64,000 bases of DNA from Oceanobacillus jeddahensis (GTDB lineage: Bacteria; Bacillota; Bacilli; Bacillales; Amphibacillaceae), in the NCBI RefSeq assembly GCF_000750635.1, contig NZ_CCDM010000006.1, forward strand, positions 124,001-188,000, given 5' to 3'. Positions 9,146 through 17,597 of the stretch are shown here, piece after piece. Numbering within the stretch: position 1 is the stretch's first letter; every line of letters begins with the position of its first letter. Under the pieces are notes generated by a model. That model did no database searches and was not told where the DNA came from. It worked only from the letters and a program-made list of their open reading frames with translations. The position numbers and the translations under genes are program-made.

Positions 9146-9787
9146 ATGATGAAAACAATCTATATTTATGTACTCGATACTTTAGCTGACTGGGAACTAG
9201 GATATGTTACTGCGGAGTTGAATTCTAAGAGATTTTTCAAAGAAGATGCGAATCAAGTATTGATTAAAACAGTCAGTTACTCTAAACAATCCATCCGTAC
9301 AATGGGTGGAATGACAATAGTTCCTGATTACTTCATTGATGACATTATTGTAAGTGAAACAAACATGCTGCTATTACCAGGTGCAGATACATGGAATAAT
9401 CCAAAGCATGAAGCTATTCTCGTAAAAGCAAGCGAGCTGCTCTCTGCAGGTGCTACAGTAGGAGCAATCTGTGGAGCTACCGCGGCACTTGCTAATTTGG
9501 GGATACTGGATAATCGTCCACATACTAGCAATGGTCCAGGATTCCTTGAAATGGTTTGTTCTGATTATAAAGGGAAAGATTTTTATATAGATCAACCATC
9601 TATTGCATCTAATAACCTTATTACTGCTGGTTCCATGGAAGCTTTGCTATGGACGAAACAAATTATTGAGTGCTTAGATGTTTTTAAGTCAAACACATTA
9701 GAATCTTGGTATAACTATTTTTATACTGGCGATTCTAAATATTTCTTTGAACTTATGCAAACTCTGCCAGCTAATAATAAAAATTAA
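9146..9787 (+). CDS. DJ-1/PfpI superfamily protein
   Basis: A 213-residue protein with the DJ-1/PfpI fold. It begins KTIYIYVLDTLADWELGYVT and has the nucleophile elbow VGAICGATAALANLGIL, in which the Cys is the conserved active residue, and the following PHTSNGPGFLE. Members act as chaperones, glyoxalase III/deglycases, or class-I amidotransferase-like proteins, and sequence alone does not decide among them. Two adjacent ATGs (9146 and 9149) follow GGAGG; I use the first. It is transcribed away from the WYL regulator and ends about 85 bases before a terminator hairpin. Confidence 0.88.
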   Translation: MMKTIYIYVLDTLADWELGYVTAELNSKRFFKEDANQVLIKTVSYSKQSIRTMGGMTIVPDYFIDDIIVSETNMLLLPGADTWNNPKHEAILVKASELLSAGATVGAICGATAALANLGILDNRPHTSNGPGFLEMVCSDYKGKDFYIDQPSIASNNLITAGSMEALLWTKQIIECLDVFKSNTLESWYNYFYTGDSKYFFELMQTLPANNKN

Positions 9788-9872
9788 ACTGTTTTCTTAA
9801 GTCATACTTAACATGAACTTTTTCATTTAACTATTTAGTTAACAGATAGAGACAAATTACTAGGTTACTTTG

Positions 9873-9929
9873 AAAAATCCCTGTGAACAGTCGAGAATGT
9901 AATCATACTTGTATGCATAGGGATTTTTT
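9873..9929 (+). terminator. Terminator after the DJ-1 gene
   Basis: AAAAATCCCT pairs with AGGGATTTTT across a long loop and ends in a T-run, matching a Rho-independent terminator. Confidence 0.65.
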
Positions 9930-9972
9930 GAATATCTTAACTCATGGGATGGAAAGAAATTGAGTTTTTATT

Positions 9973-10295
9973 TTACTCAGACAAAATCTCAAAAGTAAAT
10001 CCACCAGGTGCTTTCACATAAAAGGAATATCCATGGGATTCAATGGGAGGGTCTATTTCATAACCATCCTCTTTTAGCAGTTTTATTTATTTGATTCACC
10101 TTCTCCTGGCAGTTCCATCATCATTCTACATACAATCATATAATAAGTTAAAAATAAGATGAAATACTATAGGACGAAAAACACGTATTCTCTCAAAATT
10201 GAGAATAAAAAGCTGTTGACCATTCCGTTGCCACAAACCAAAATTTAGGCCTCTCTAGAAAAATTCATCTTTAAATAGATACCATTCACGCTCAT
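9973..10295 (-). pseudogene. Degraded VOC/glyoxalase-family gene
   Basis: On the minus strand, an ATG at 10295 begins MSVNGIYLKMNFSREA before a stop. Further on, the fragment LLKEDGYEIDPPIESHGYSF with YVKAPGGFTFEILSE ends at 9973. The second piece has the last two strands of a vicinal-oxygen-chelate domain. Stops and frameshifts separate the pieces, including one just before LLKED. The gene is dead. Assignment rests on short segments. Confidence 0.5.
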
Positions 10296-10386
10296 TTTGG
10301 CACCTTTCATTTTAATTTTACTGTATCTTAAGCTTAATCCGACTATGATAAGAGTAGTTGATCAAAGGAGTGTCTCCATTTAAAAA

Positions 10387-10524
10387 TGCAAAAAGTAGTT
10401 TGATGCGAATAACTCCATTGAACGTGTCAGTTTTAATGTTGGGCAAGGAGAGTTTTTTAGGCTGCTTGATTTAAGTGGGTCTGGCACGCAACTATTGGAT
10501 TATTTAGTTGAAAAGAGATTGTAA
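10387..10524 (+). pseudogene. Remnant of an ABC transporter ATPase N-terminus
   Basis: The segment reads MQKVV, then after a one-base shift FDANNSIERVSFNVGQGEFF, then RLLDLSGSGTQLLDYLVEK and a stop at 10522-10524. It aligns by eye with the beta-strands and Walker A of an ABC ATPase, in which the P-loop (G-x-SGSGKST) has decayed to LSGSGTQ and lost its Lys. The remainder of the ATPase is missing. From 9788 to 10579 I see only this, the VOC relic and the terminator. Confidence 0.5.
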
Positions 10525-10579
10525 GTTCTATATAAAGTATAAACTATCAAGTATTTAATAGAGAGAGGAGATAAACCCG

Positions 10580-11236
10580 TTGTATCGATTTAAACGTAAT
10601 AGGCGCCAACAAAAAGTGAAGAAGGGAGATGGACACTTTCTAAAAACATACCGAATCTGGAACATCTTTACTCAATCATTATTTCATATCTATATTACTA
10701 ACGAAAAAAATGAAACCATTTATTATGCTTTAAAATCTAGATATTTTGCAGAGGATTCTAGTGTTGATTTATATCACAATAACAAGCATATTGCCTATTC
10801 CACACTTCCAGCCGCTATCCCCGTAGAAAATGGCATTATAGAGGTGAAAAGCGGAGGAAGCGGGATCAATAGTATTAAATATATTACGGATAAAAAAGAA
10901 ACTTTCTCCGTGTACCCAGACAAACGTTCTGTAAGGGGGTTACGCATGGGGCTCCATAAAAGCTTTCCAAAAATCAGTTCTCTTATCGCAGGGATAGCCA
11001 TTGTCATCTTATTAACGTCACTTGCTCTAAGTTTACCTCAACTAATTGAGTCAATTGCTCAAATTCCATGGGTTTCTGAAAATATAGGCACATTCGAATC
11101 CCCAATCAACCTATCCGTTTGGGAGAATTTTGCGATTGGTATTGCAGTGGCATTAGCTGCAATAGAGCGGGCTCTCATGCTCCGCAGCCATTGGTTGATT
11201 GATATGGAGACAAGCGGTTGGGAAGGTGGCGATTAA
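10580..11236 (+). CDS. Hypothetical membrane-anchored protein
   Basis: A 218-residue protein starting with TTG behind GAGAGGAG. The N-terminal 130 residues are soluble and beta-rich (YRIWNIFTQSLFHIYITNEK, IEVKSGGSGINSIKY). Two hydrophobic helices follow, ISSLIAGIAIVILLTSLALS near 135-155 and FAIGIAVALAAIERALML near 185-205, so the protein is tied to the membrane by its C-terminus. I do not recognise a family. It is followed 70 bases later by the TraB/GumN lipoprotein pseudogene on the same strand and may be co-transcribed with it. Confidence 0.7.
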   Translation: MYRFKRNRRQQKVKKGDGHFLKTYRIWNIFTQSLFHIYITNEKNETIYYALKSRYFAEDSSVDLYHNNKHIAYSTLPAAIPVENGIIEVKSGGSGINSIKYITDKKETFSVYPDKRSVRGLRMGLHKSFPKISSLIAGIAIVILLTSLALSLPQLIESIAQIPWVSENIGTFESPINLSVWENFAIGIAVALAAIERALMLRSHWLIDMETSGWEGGD

Positions 11237-11306
11237 TTCGTTCGCTTAGGGTCCATGGACTTCAAACAGTTTGAAAAAAATAAAGCTGGAAAGGAATGAT
11301 TGAGAT

Positions 11307-12272
11307 ATGTCTACATTTAAATCACTATTTTATTCTCTATTACTTATAGTGGTGCTTATCGGTTGTTCAGGTATCGATCATAATTCAATAGAGAATGAAG
11401 AACCCAGTGAGCAAACTAATAAAGGAGAGGAAGCAAATGAAACAGCACTTGATTATGACGGAGATGGAGGGTTTTTATGGAAAGTTGTTAATAGAGAGAC
11501 GACAGTTTATCTCCTTGGAAGTACCCATTTGGGCCATAAGGATTTTTATCCGCTTGCCACAGAAATTGAAGAAGCATTTGAGAGCTCTGATGTAATACTT
11601 CCAGAAATAAATATGTTAGAAGTTGATGTCAATGAAGAAGTAATTGAGGAAATGGCTTTGTTTGACGATAATACGACTCTAGATGAAGTATTATCAGAAT
11701 CGTCGTATGCAGTGCTCTCAGACATATTTGAAGAGCAAGGAATATCTCTCGAGACTTTTAATCAATATCAACCGTGGTTTGTAGAGAATTTATTTTCAGA
11801 TATTATTACTGAGGAAAGTGATTTAGCACCAGAGCATGGAGTTGATTTGTATTTTCTTCAACGTGCTGCAGAAGACGATAAAGAAATCATTGGATAAGAA
11901 ACGGTTGAGAAGCAATATGAAGTGCTAAGTGGCTTTAGTATGGATACACAAGTTCAAAATCTAGAAGATTATATAAAGACATATGAGGAGCAAGTTGATT
12001 GGTTAAATGAATTAGGATATAACTGGGTGCATGGCAATAGCAATTCACTTGTTAACCAACTGTCAGATAATTTTGATACTGCAAACGAAGAGTATCGACA
12101 AGAGATGAACGACACTCGCAATATTAATATGACAAACAAACTTGATGAAATTTTACAAAAAGACAGTGGACAAACCTATTTTGGTATAGTCGGATCTATG
12201 CACGTTGTGATTGAACCAAGTATTCCAAGAGAACTTGAGGAAAAAGGATACGATGTTGAACGGGTTTATTAA
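11307..12272 (+). pseudogene. TraB/GumN (Tiki-like) lipoprotein, copy 1, with in-frame TAA
   Basis: The frame begins with a lipoprotein signal (MSTFKSLFYSLLLIVVLIGC, Cys20) and carries the two family G-x-x-H motifs, GSTHLGH near residue 72 and GSMH near the C-terminus. An in-frame TAA at 11895-11897 (EIIG-stop-ETVEKQYEV) breaks it. The same position in copy 2 at 12572 reads EIIELETAEEQYNV, so a TTA-to-TAA change is the likely lesion. The frame then runs on undisturbed to 12272. TraB/GumN proteins are distant relatives of the Tiki metalloproteases. A truncated 196-residue lipoprotein might still be made but would lack the second motif. Confidence 0.88.
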
Positions 12273-12396
12273 TACTATGAAATAAGACTTGATATACTAA
12301 TGAGGCGTTTTTTTAATATTTCAAGGAAACTCCTTAGTTGTGTTACTAACTGGGGGTTAGCGACACAGGCTAAATAAAAAAATCGATTCCTTTACG
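11450..12396 (+). repeat. Tandem-duplication unit 1 (TraB gene plus 3' flank)
   Basis: From the DGDGGFLWKVVNRET codons through the 3' flank ending GATTCCTTTACG, this segment is repeated at about 12575-13536. The 3' flanks correspond closely: both show TTGATATACTAATGAG, ATTTCAAGGAAACTC, and an A-run followed by GATTCCTTTACG. Copy 2 keeps the second half of a terminator stem after this point. Copy 1 instead continues into unrelated sequence at 12397. Confidence 0.75.
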
Positions 12397-12571
12397 CTCC
12401 CATGTCGAATCCTGAACGCTGCAGCCTGTGTTTTACGCAGAAGCGGCTTCATGGTGTTGTGCGAGGATACGAGTCGAAATTACAATGAAAAGTTGATGAA
12501 AATCATTTTAAAATGATGAAACAATATAGGTAATTCAATTATAGAAAACTACTAATAAGGGATGTGGTGAA
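12397..12571 (+). other. Unrelated segment that replaces the right half of copy-1 terminator
   Basis: At 12397 the sequence departs from the copy-2 3' flank in the middle of the terminator loop and runs through a more GC-rich stretch (CTGAACGCTGCAGCCTGTG). It then returns to AT-rich sequence before the copy-2 start codon. No gene is seen. It probably marks the duplication junction or an insertion. Confidence 0.4.
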
Positions 12572-13414
12572 ATGGTGAATAAATATGAGGGAAATGGTGG
12601 ATTACTATGGAAGGTTGTTAACCGTGAAACAACCCTGTATGTGCAAGGCATCATTCATTTGGGTCATGAAAATTTCTATCCGCTTGCACCTGAGATTGAA
12701 GAGGCTTATGATAGTGCCGATGTAATCCTTCCAGAGATAAATGTAATGAACCCTATAGTAAATGAAGAAGATGTTAATAAATTGGCGTTATTTAGTGAAG
12801 ATATGGCATTGGATCAAGTTATATCAGAAGAGTCTATAAAAAAACTTTCAAATATATTTAAAATACAAGGATTGTCATTAGAAGAATTTAATAAATACCA
12901 GCCTTGGTATATAGAGAGTTTATTAGGAGCATTCATCAGGGAGAAAAGTGATTTAGCACCAGAGCATGGAGTTGATTTATATTTCCTTAAACGAGCTTTA
13001 GAAGATGGTAAAGAAATTATTGAATTAGAAACGGCTGAAGAGCAATATAATGTTTTTAGTGGCTATAGTATAGATACACAAGTTCAGATGCTGGGACATA
13101 CGCTACAGACATATGAACAGCAAGCTGATTGGATAAACCAGTTAGGATATAGCTGGATACACAGCCACATTGATAGCAGTAGAGACGAGCTAATCAATAT
13201 TGTATCTAATGATCTTGAACGTGCTAATAGTGAGTATCAAAAAGAGATGAATGATACTCGTAATATTAATATGGTAAACAAACTTGATGACATATTAAAA
13301 AGTGGTAATGGACAGACCTACTTTGTAATAGTTGGTTCTGGACACACTGTGGTTGAACCGAGTATCCCAAGTGAGCTCAAGGTAAGAGGGTACAAAATTG
13401 AAAATGTTTATTAA
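12572..13414 (+). CDS. TraB/GumN family protein, copy 2, without signal peptide
   Basis: A 280-residue paralogue of the preceding pseudogene, starting MVNKYEGNGGLLWKVVNRET. It lacks the signal peptide and lipobox found in copy 1, so it would stay in the cytoplasm unless exported another way. The family motifs are altered: GIIHLGH replaces GSTHLGH, while VGSGHTVVEP replaces VGSMHVVIEP. The His residues are kept. The Shine-Dalgarno region (GGGATGTGGTG) is poor. The duplication evidently captured the mature domain without the 5' leader, so expression and function are doubtful even though the frame is intact. Confidence 0.75.
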   Translation: MVNKYEGNGGLLWKVVNRETTLYVQGIIHLGHENFYPLAPEIEEAYDSADVILPEINVMNPIVNEEDVNKLALFSEDMALDQVISEESIKKLSNIFKIQGLSLEEFNKYQPWYIESLLGAFIREKSDLAPEHGVDLYFLKRALEDGKEIIELETAEEQYNVFSGYSIDTQVQMLGHTLQTYEQQADWINQLGYSWIHSHIDSSRDELINIVSNDLERANSEYQKEMNDTRNINMVNKLDDILKSGNGQTYFVIVGSGHTVVEPSIPSELKVRGYKIENVY

Positions 13415-13514
13415 TACGATGGAAATAAGGTTTGATATACTAATGAGAGGAAAATATTTCAAGGAAACTCTTTAACTTGGTTCACCAAATGGACGTTAGA
13501 GAAACTAGCTAAAC

Positions 13515-13555
13515 AAAAAAATTGATTCCTTTACGTTTGGGAATCGATTTTTTTT
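13515..13555 (+). terminator. Terminator after TraB copy 2
   Basis: ATTGATTCC (521-529 offset in the 13 kb line) pairs with GGAATCGAT around the loop TTTACGTTTG. It is preceded by AAAAAA and followed by TTTTTTTT, giving a strong bidirectional terminator. Confidence 0.85.
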
Positions 13556-13787
13556 ACAATTTCTCAACATTGTAAATCCGTATCTAACTTAATTCGTACA
13601 TAGATCCAGACAGATCAAAGTTTTATAAATTATTTTGTGGATCATTTGTTAAACTATGACGAAAAAAATTTAACAAATGAGTATATATTGCATTTATGAT
13701 TATGTTTCTTAAAAGAATGCATTATATTGAACAAGAAGACCGTCTTTCAAATATATATATAGAAGGGTATCTTTTTTGAATGACATG

Positions 13788-13931
13788 TGTTATACTACAA
13801 ATAACTTAATTGTTCGTGCTAGCAATACAGGATTTATGTCATAACTTCACAATGTATATCATCGTCTTGAATTATTATCAGAACAACCAAAGTAATAAAT
13901 GTGTGCATTATGCACAATGGAGGAAATTCAT
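13788..13931 (+). promoter_or_regulatory. Extended -10 promoter and long leader of the cold-shock gene
   Basis: TG-T-TATACT at 13788-13796 is an extended -10 element. No good -35 lies at the right distance. The inferred transcript would carry about 125 untranslated bases before the gene, a feature shared with cold-shock mRNAs whose leaders fold differently at low temperature. I did not define the fold. Confidence 0.45.
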
Positions 13932-14129
13932 ATGAACACAGGTTCAGTAAAATGGTTTAACGCAGACAAAGGGTTTGGATTTATCGAAGTTGAAGGTGGA
14001 GACGACGTATTCGTACACTTCTCAGCAATTCAAGGCGAAGGATTCAAAACATTAGAAGAAGGTCAAGCAGTTACTTTCGACATCGAAGAAGGTAGTCGTG
14101 GACCACAAGCAGCTAACGTTGTTAAATAA
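13932..14129 (+). CDS. csp: Cold-shock protein (CspA/CspB family)
   Basis: A 65-residue single cold-shock domain. It has the nucleic-acid-binding RNP1 (KGFGFIEV) and RNP2 (DVFVHF) motifs and begins [16 protein letters not shown]. The start at 13932 is set by TGGAGG eight bases upstream; an in-frame ATG at 13899 would add eleven atypical residues. It binds single-stranded RNA or DNA and acts as an RNA chaperone, often cold-induced. It is monocistronic, with its own long leader and terminator. Family naming (cspA/B/C/D) cannot be resolved from sequence alone. Confidence 0.96.
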   Translation: MNTGSVKWFNADKGFGFIEVEGGDDVFVHFSAIQGEGFKTLEEGQAVTFDIEEGSRGPQAANVVK

Positions 14130-14144
14130 TAATTTATAATTGAT

Positions 14145-14183
14145 AAAAGGTCTTTCTGTCATAGAGAGGCTTTTTATTTTTTT
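14145..14183 (+). terminator. Terminator of the cold-shock gene
   Basis: An imperfect stem of AAAGGTCTTTCT with AGAGAGGCTTTTT is followed by ATTTTTTT, 16 bases after the stop codon. Confidence 0.75.
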
Positions 14184-14260
14184 GTCGTATAACTAGAAGA
14201 TAATTCGAATTTTCTTAGTATATTAGGCGTAAGAGTTGAAGAAGAGATAGATTAGCATTA

Positions 14261-14280
14261 CACAATCGTACTCGATTGTG
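14261..14280. repeat. Short perfect hairpin
   Basis: CACAATCG-TACT-CGATTGTG is a perfect 8-base stem with a 4-base loop and no T-run. It lies between the csp terminator and an IS3 remnant. The function is unknown. Confidence 0.4.
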
Positions 14281-14400
14281 GAATGTTAAAAGCCTCATCT
14301 CTCAATAAAATATAAAGAGGAGTTAGTCTTTTTTTTTCGATAAGAAGTTTAATTAAGAATCACATGATAAGAAAAATTTAGATACAGAAGCTAAATTTTT

Positions 14401-14505
14401 CTATGCAGCTCTCATGTAAATACATTTTTCCTGCGCTATTGGTGACATATATCCAATTGTTGAATGAATGCGCTTGTAATTATAAAAGTCAAATGGTTTA
14501 TTTAT
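14401..14505 (-). mobile_element. IS3-family transposase C-terminal remnant
   Basis: The minus strand reads KPFDFYNYKRIHSTIGYMSP, then IAQEKCIYMRAA and a stop at 14401-14403. This is the conserved C-terminus of IS3-group OrfB (YN..R.H...GY.SP). The DDE catalytic region is absent. Only this tail of the element survives. Confidence 0.75.
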
Positions 14506-14590
14506 ACAATATAATAAGAACTTGTTTGGATGAGATGTTTGAGAGAACTATATTACAATAAATTAAGTATGAAAGATTAGGAGATAACAG

Positions 14591-15607
14591 ATGACAAAAG
14601 AATTTAAAAAATACAATAAAGAAGTCCAGGCGAAAAAAGACCAAGTAATAGAATGGAGTGCTTATTTAGAGAATGGGCTGTATACGTTGGATAAAGATCT
14701 TAGAGCTGTTTTTAATACAACAAAAACTGCTCATCCTATGGTTAATAACCTTAAAAATACAAAGAAAGAGGATCAACTTTCACTGGAAATAGAAGATTCC
14801 AGACTGAAGTATTTCAAAGGTAGTATCTTATGGTTCTGTATTAATGGCGATATCAAAATTTTTTCAGATGATGAGGTGCTTGTCATTTGTTCCAATAAAG
14901 AAAGTTATCAAAGGAAAATAGCAAACTATACTTATTTTTCACCTTTCTTCCGTATTCCCTCATTAATCAATCAAGACGCTAAGCACAATATGGTGATGGA
15001 AGAATTCGTTCATTTTGAAGATAAAACAGATAACGATGCAGCTTTCATTTTGAAAACAGTATATGATGATTATCGTAGTTATTTCAATTATCTAATGCTT
15101 CATTCAAAGGTTGATTATCAAACGTTGAATCACTTATTGAATACAAGTTTAAATGTGAAGCATATCCATCAGTTTGAGAAAATAATAGAAAAAGTTTCCA
15201 CAGAATTGCTTTCTCTAAATTTGCCGTTTATCAACTTACACGGCGATTTGTGGTCTGATAACATTCTTTTAACTGATGAAGCAGGGGAAAAAACTTTATG
15301 GTATATCGACTGGGAAACTGCAGGTAAATATGTTTTCTTCTATGATTTTTTCAAATTTATTTGGAACGAATTAGATGTACATCATAATTATTCCTATTAC
15401 CAGAGGTATGTAGCTGGGGAATTTGACGAAGGGTTAACAAATCTTTTCGCTATTTTCCATCTAACGTTTGAGCCCAAGTATCGACAATCTTATTTTTGTC
15501 TCTTTTTCCTAAATTTTATTCTTCATGATACAGATAATATGGCGTTTGAATACAAACGTGAGGAAATAATTAACTTTGAACGTAAGGTTTTCCCGTTCAT
15601 GTCTTAA
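14591..15607 (+). CDS. Aminoglycoside phosphotransferase/choline-kinase-like protein
   Basis: A 338-residue kinase-fold protein with an intact catalytic loop HGDLWSDN (His217, Asp219, Asn224) followed by the metal-binding IDWETAG. The N-lobe is divergent and lacks an obvious glycine-rich loop. Members phosphorylate small molecules such as antibiotics, choline, sugars or cell-wall precursors, and the substrate here is not predictable. The start is set by AGGAG eight bases upstream. It stands alone between an IS3 relic and a convergent amidase. A drug-resistance role should not be assumed. Confidence 0.75.
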   Translation: MTKEFKKYNKEVQAKKDQVIEWSAYLENGLYTLDKDLRAVFNTTKTAHPMVNNLKNTKKEDQLSLEIEDSRLKYFKGSILWFCINGDIKIFSDDEVLVICSNKESYQRKIANYTYFSPFFRIPSLINQDAKHNMVMEEFVHFEDKTDNDAAFILKTVYDDYRSYFNYLMLHSKVDYQTLNHLLNTSLNVKHIHQFEKIIEKVSTELLSLNLPFINLHGDLWSDNILLTDEAGEKTLWYIDWETAGKYVFFYDFFKFIWNELDVHHNYSYYQRYVAGEFDEGLTNLFAIFHLTFEPKYRQSYFCLFFLNFILHDTDNMAFEYKREEIINFERKVFPFMS

Positions 15608-15654
15608 GGTGGTATCCATACTAAAAAGTGTATAGCCTATACTTGAAGAACAGA

Positions 15655-15697
15655 AAAATCGTACCGCCATCTTCCCTGTAGATAGCGGTACGATTTC
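15655..15697. terminator. Bidirectional terminator between kinase and amidase genes
   Basis: AAATCGTACCGC pairs perfectly with GCGGTACGATTT, with inner pairing of CATCT and AGATA. A-runs and T-runs lie near both sides. It sits between two convergent genes. Confidence 0.7.
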
Positions 15698-15764
15698 CAT
15701 CAAACATATTTAATTTTTTCCATTTGCTCTAACCTTGCTTAAGATTTCAAAAACGAACAAAACT

Positions 15765-16460
15765 TTACTTCGCAGGCAAGCCAAGCGCTTTAGCTATTCC
15801 ATCCGCATGTCCTTGTGCTATTTCTTCTATAAAGGCATCGCTTTTCAACTTGTCCGCATCTGCTGCATTATCGATAAACCCATTTTCTGTTAGAATGGCT
15901 GGTGCACTCGATTCGCGTAAGACATGTAAATTGGCTTCTTTTTTCCCGCGGTCGGTGAATCCTGTTTGTTCCACCGTTTCATTGTGGATTGTATTTCTTA
16001 TGGCGTTGGTTCTTTCCTTATTTTCATGGCTTCCGTTCCATGTGAAAGATTCATAGCCTGTAGAATTACCTGCATTGATATGTATGGAAACAAAAAAGTT
16101 AGCTCCCCAATTATTTGCTTCATTTGTTCTCGCATCTAATGACTTGGTTACATCGGACGTCCGCGAAAGCTTAATCGTGTGACCGCTATACTGTTCGTTT
16201 AAAATGTCTCTGGTTCTCAATGCGATATCCAACGTTACATCCTTTTCCTGCAATCCGTTCGCTGATGCTCCTGGGTCAGACCCGCCATGTCCTGGATCGA
16301 TATAAATGCGCGTGTTTGCTGCTTCTGCTACATGATGGGAAATAGTCATACCTGTTAGGGCAATTCCTAAAATGATAAAAACAAACAGAAACTTTTTTAA
16401 GTTTCGTTTTCTTTGTTTTAAAAAGATAATGCTGCCTCCTCCTTCTATATAGTTATTCAA
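15765..16460 (-). CDS. N-acetylmuramoyl-L-alanine amidase (Amidase_3), secreted
   Basis: A 231-residue cell-wall hydrolase that cleaves the amide between MurNAc and L-Ala. A basic N-terminus and a hydrophobic segment (FLFVFIILGIALTGMTI) end in an AEA-ANT cleavage site. The zinc amidase motifs follow: IDPGHGGSDPGA, the ARTNEAN loop, SIHINA, and the catalytic TENGFIDN. No cell-wall-binding repeats are present. Start choice is odd: the frame opens with TTG at 16460 without a ribosome site, but a strong GAAGGAGGAGG lies inside the frame at about 16436-16446, pointing at an ATT codon near 16430. A rare ATT start or a mutated ATG is possible. Confidence 0.9.
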   Translation of the reverse strand: MNNYIEGGGSIIFLKQRKRNLKKFLFVFIILGIALTGMTISHHVAEAANTRIYIDPGHGGSDPGASANGLQEKDVTLDIALRTRDILNEQYSGHTIKLSRTSDVTKSLDARTNEANNWGANFFVSIHINAGNSTGYESFTWNGSHENKERTNAIRNTIHNETVEQTGFTDRGKKEANLHVLRESSAPAILTENGFIDNAADADKLKSDAFIEEIAQGHADGIAKALGLPAK

Positions 16461-16666
16461 CCATTTTAGATTCTAGCAAAAAAATTGTCGATAGGTCGAT
16501 ATATTGATAGATTGATAAAATATATTTCTATGTGTTTAAAAATTTGTAAAGTGATAGGATTTAGAAATTTCGTTTCCTTCTTGTGAGAGAATAGTCTTGT
16601 AAGACTTCCCTATAATTCATTTTTTTATAGAACAAGCAATGGAGTTGGGCAGAATTATCCATAAAA

Positions 16667-16704
16667 AACTTGTTGCATAATCAGGTACCTGATTATGCAA
16701 CAAG
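16667..16704. repeat. 38-bp perfect palindrome
   Basis: ACTTGTTGCATAATCAG-GTAC-CTGATTATGCAACAAGT is a perfect inverted repeat with a 4-base centre that is itself self-complementary. It has an A-run on the left and no T-run on the right. It lies upstream of the amidase gene and close to an IS200 relic. It may be a protein-binding site, an IS end, or a processing hairpin. Confidence 0.6.
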
Positions 16705-16904
16705 TCTCATCCGCGATTGGATCAAATCCATTCATAGCTAAATGAAAAACTTAATCGTCCTGCTATGCTGGGGAGAATTGAATAAGCAGTAGTGATACAC
16801 CGAACATAAAAAGCCTCCTGTGCTAAACTGATAATGGTGTCGCAAGTCAATATCAGATGAATAAGAGAAGGTAATATTAATAGTTCAAGTTTATTACATA
16901 CAAA

Positions 16905-17253
16905 ATGAAAATGCTAATATCATATTGTGTTAATACTGAAGTACAGGAGAAAGGTAATGTACGGTTAAGTAAGAAAAGATGTGTGAGAAATATTGAAAAA
17001 AACTATGTGGATATAAAATATCGAAATCATAGGTGGAGCAGTACGTTCAGATCATGTTTATTTGTGTGTAAGTATCCCGCCAAAACAAAGTGTATCTGAA
17101 TTTATAGGTTACTTAAAAGGAAAAAGTCCTCTGATGATATTTGATAAACGTCCACAGTTTGGAAGTAAGTGATCAAGGCTATTCAGGGCAAAAGGATATG
17201 ATGTTTTGACAGCAGGAGATATCACGGAAGAAGCGATTAAAGAATATATCTAA
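16905..17253 (+). mobile_element. IS200/IS605-family TnpA (Y1 transposase) remnant
   Basis: After a frameshift near 17020, the sequence reads IGGAVRSDHVYLCVSIPPKQ, then SVSEFIGYLKGKSPLMIFDK. This is the conserved H-x-H/Q region and following helix of IS200 TnpA, with the His-containing DHVYL. An in-frame TGA interrupts it at about 17170. The tail (AKGYDVLTAGDITEEAIKEY) contains the position of the catalytic Tyr region and ends at 17253. It is inactive. The downstream 17320-17440 may include the element's right-end hairpin. No tnpB is seen. Confidence 0.75.
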
Positions 17254-17449
17254 GAACAAACAAGAGGAAGATAAAAAGACAGAACAAAAATAAAAGAAAC
17301 TTCTTTTAGAGGTGCGATGGTATGAGTACTTTCGATACCCGCTTTTAAGGCGTAGCAGGGAAAATCCCCTTATAGGGCAGATGTCAAACCGCCATTTGCA
17401 ATGTGGTTGCTGGCTTAGTGACAGTAGTTTTGGAGCTCATTTCTTTTTA

Positions 17450-17479
17450 TTCCAATATATAGAATTTTATATATTGGAA
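17450..17479. repeat. 30-bp inverted repeat
   Basis: TTCCAATATATA and TATATATTGGAA flank a six-base centre. The hairpin lies between the IS200 relic and the gbsR terminator and is AT-rich, so it is thermodynamically weak. Confidence 0.45.
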
Positions 17480-17548
17480 ATCCAATATTCCCACTGTAGA
17501 TATCATTTTGTGCGGAAATTATCACAGTTGTTATTCTGGAGGAAGAAA

Positions 17549-17597
17549 AATAAAAGAGGATTAAAAGCACTGCACTCCCTTTTAATCCTCTTTTATT
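17549..17597. terminator. Strong bidirectional terminator at the gbsR 3' end
   Basis: A 19-base perfect stem (AATAAAAGAGGATTAAAAG with its complement) around a 12-base loop overlaps the last codons of the minus-strand gbsR gene. Confidence 0.8.

Noticed and set aside
6648-12272. In-frame stops as selenocysteine or programmed read-through
   Set aside because: Stop types differ between genes, no SECIS-like hairpin or conserved context was visible, and the paralogous TraB copy has a normal Leu codon at the same position.
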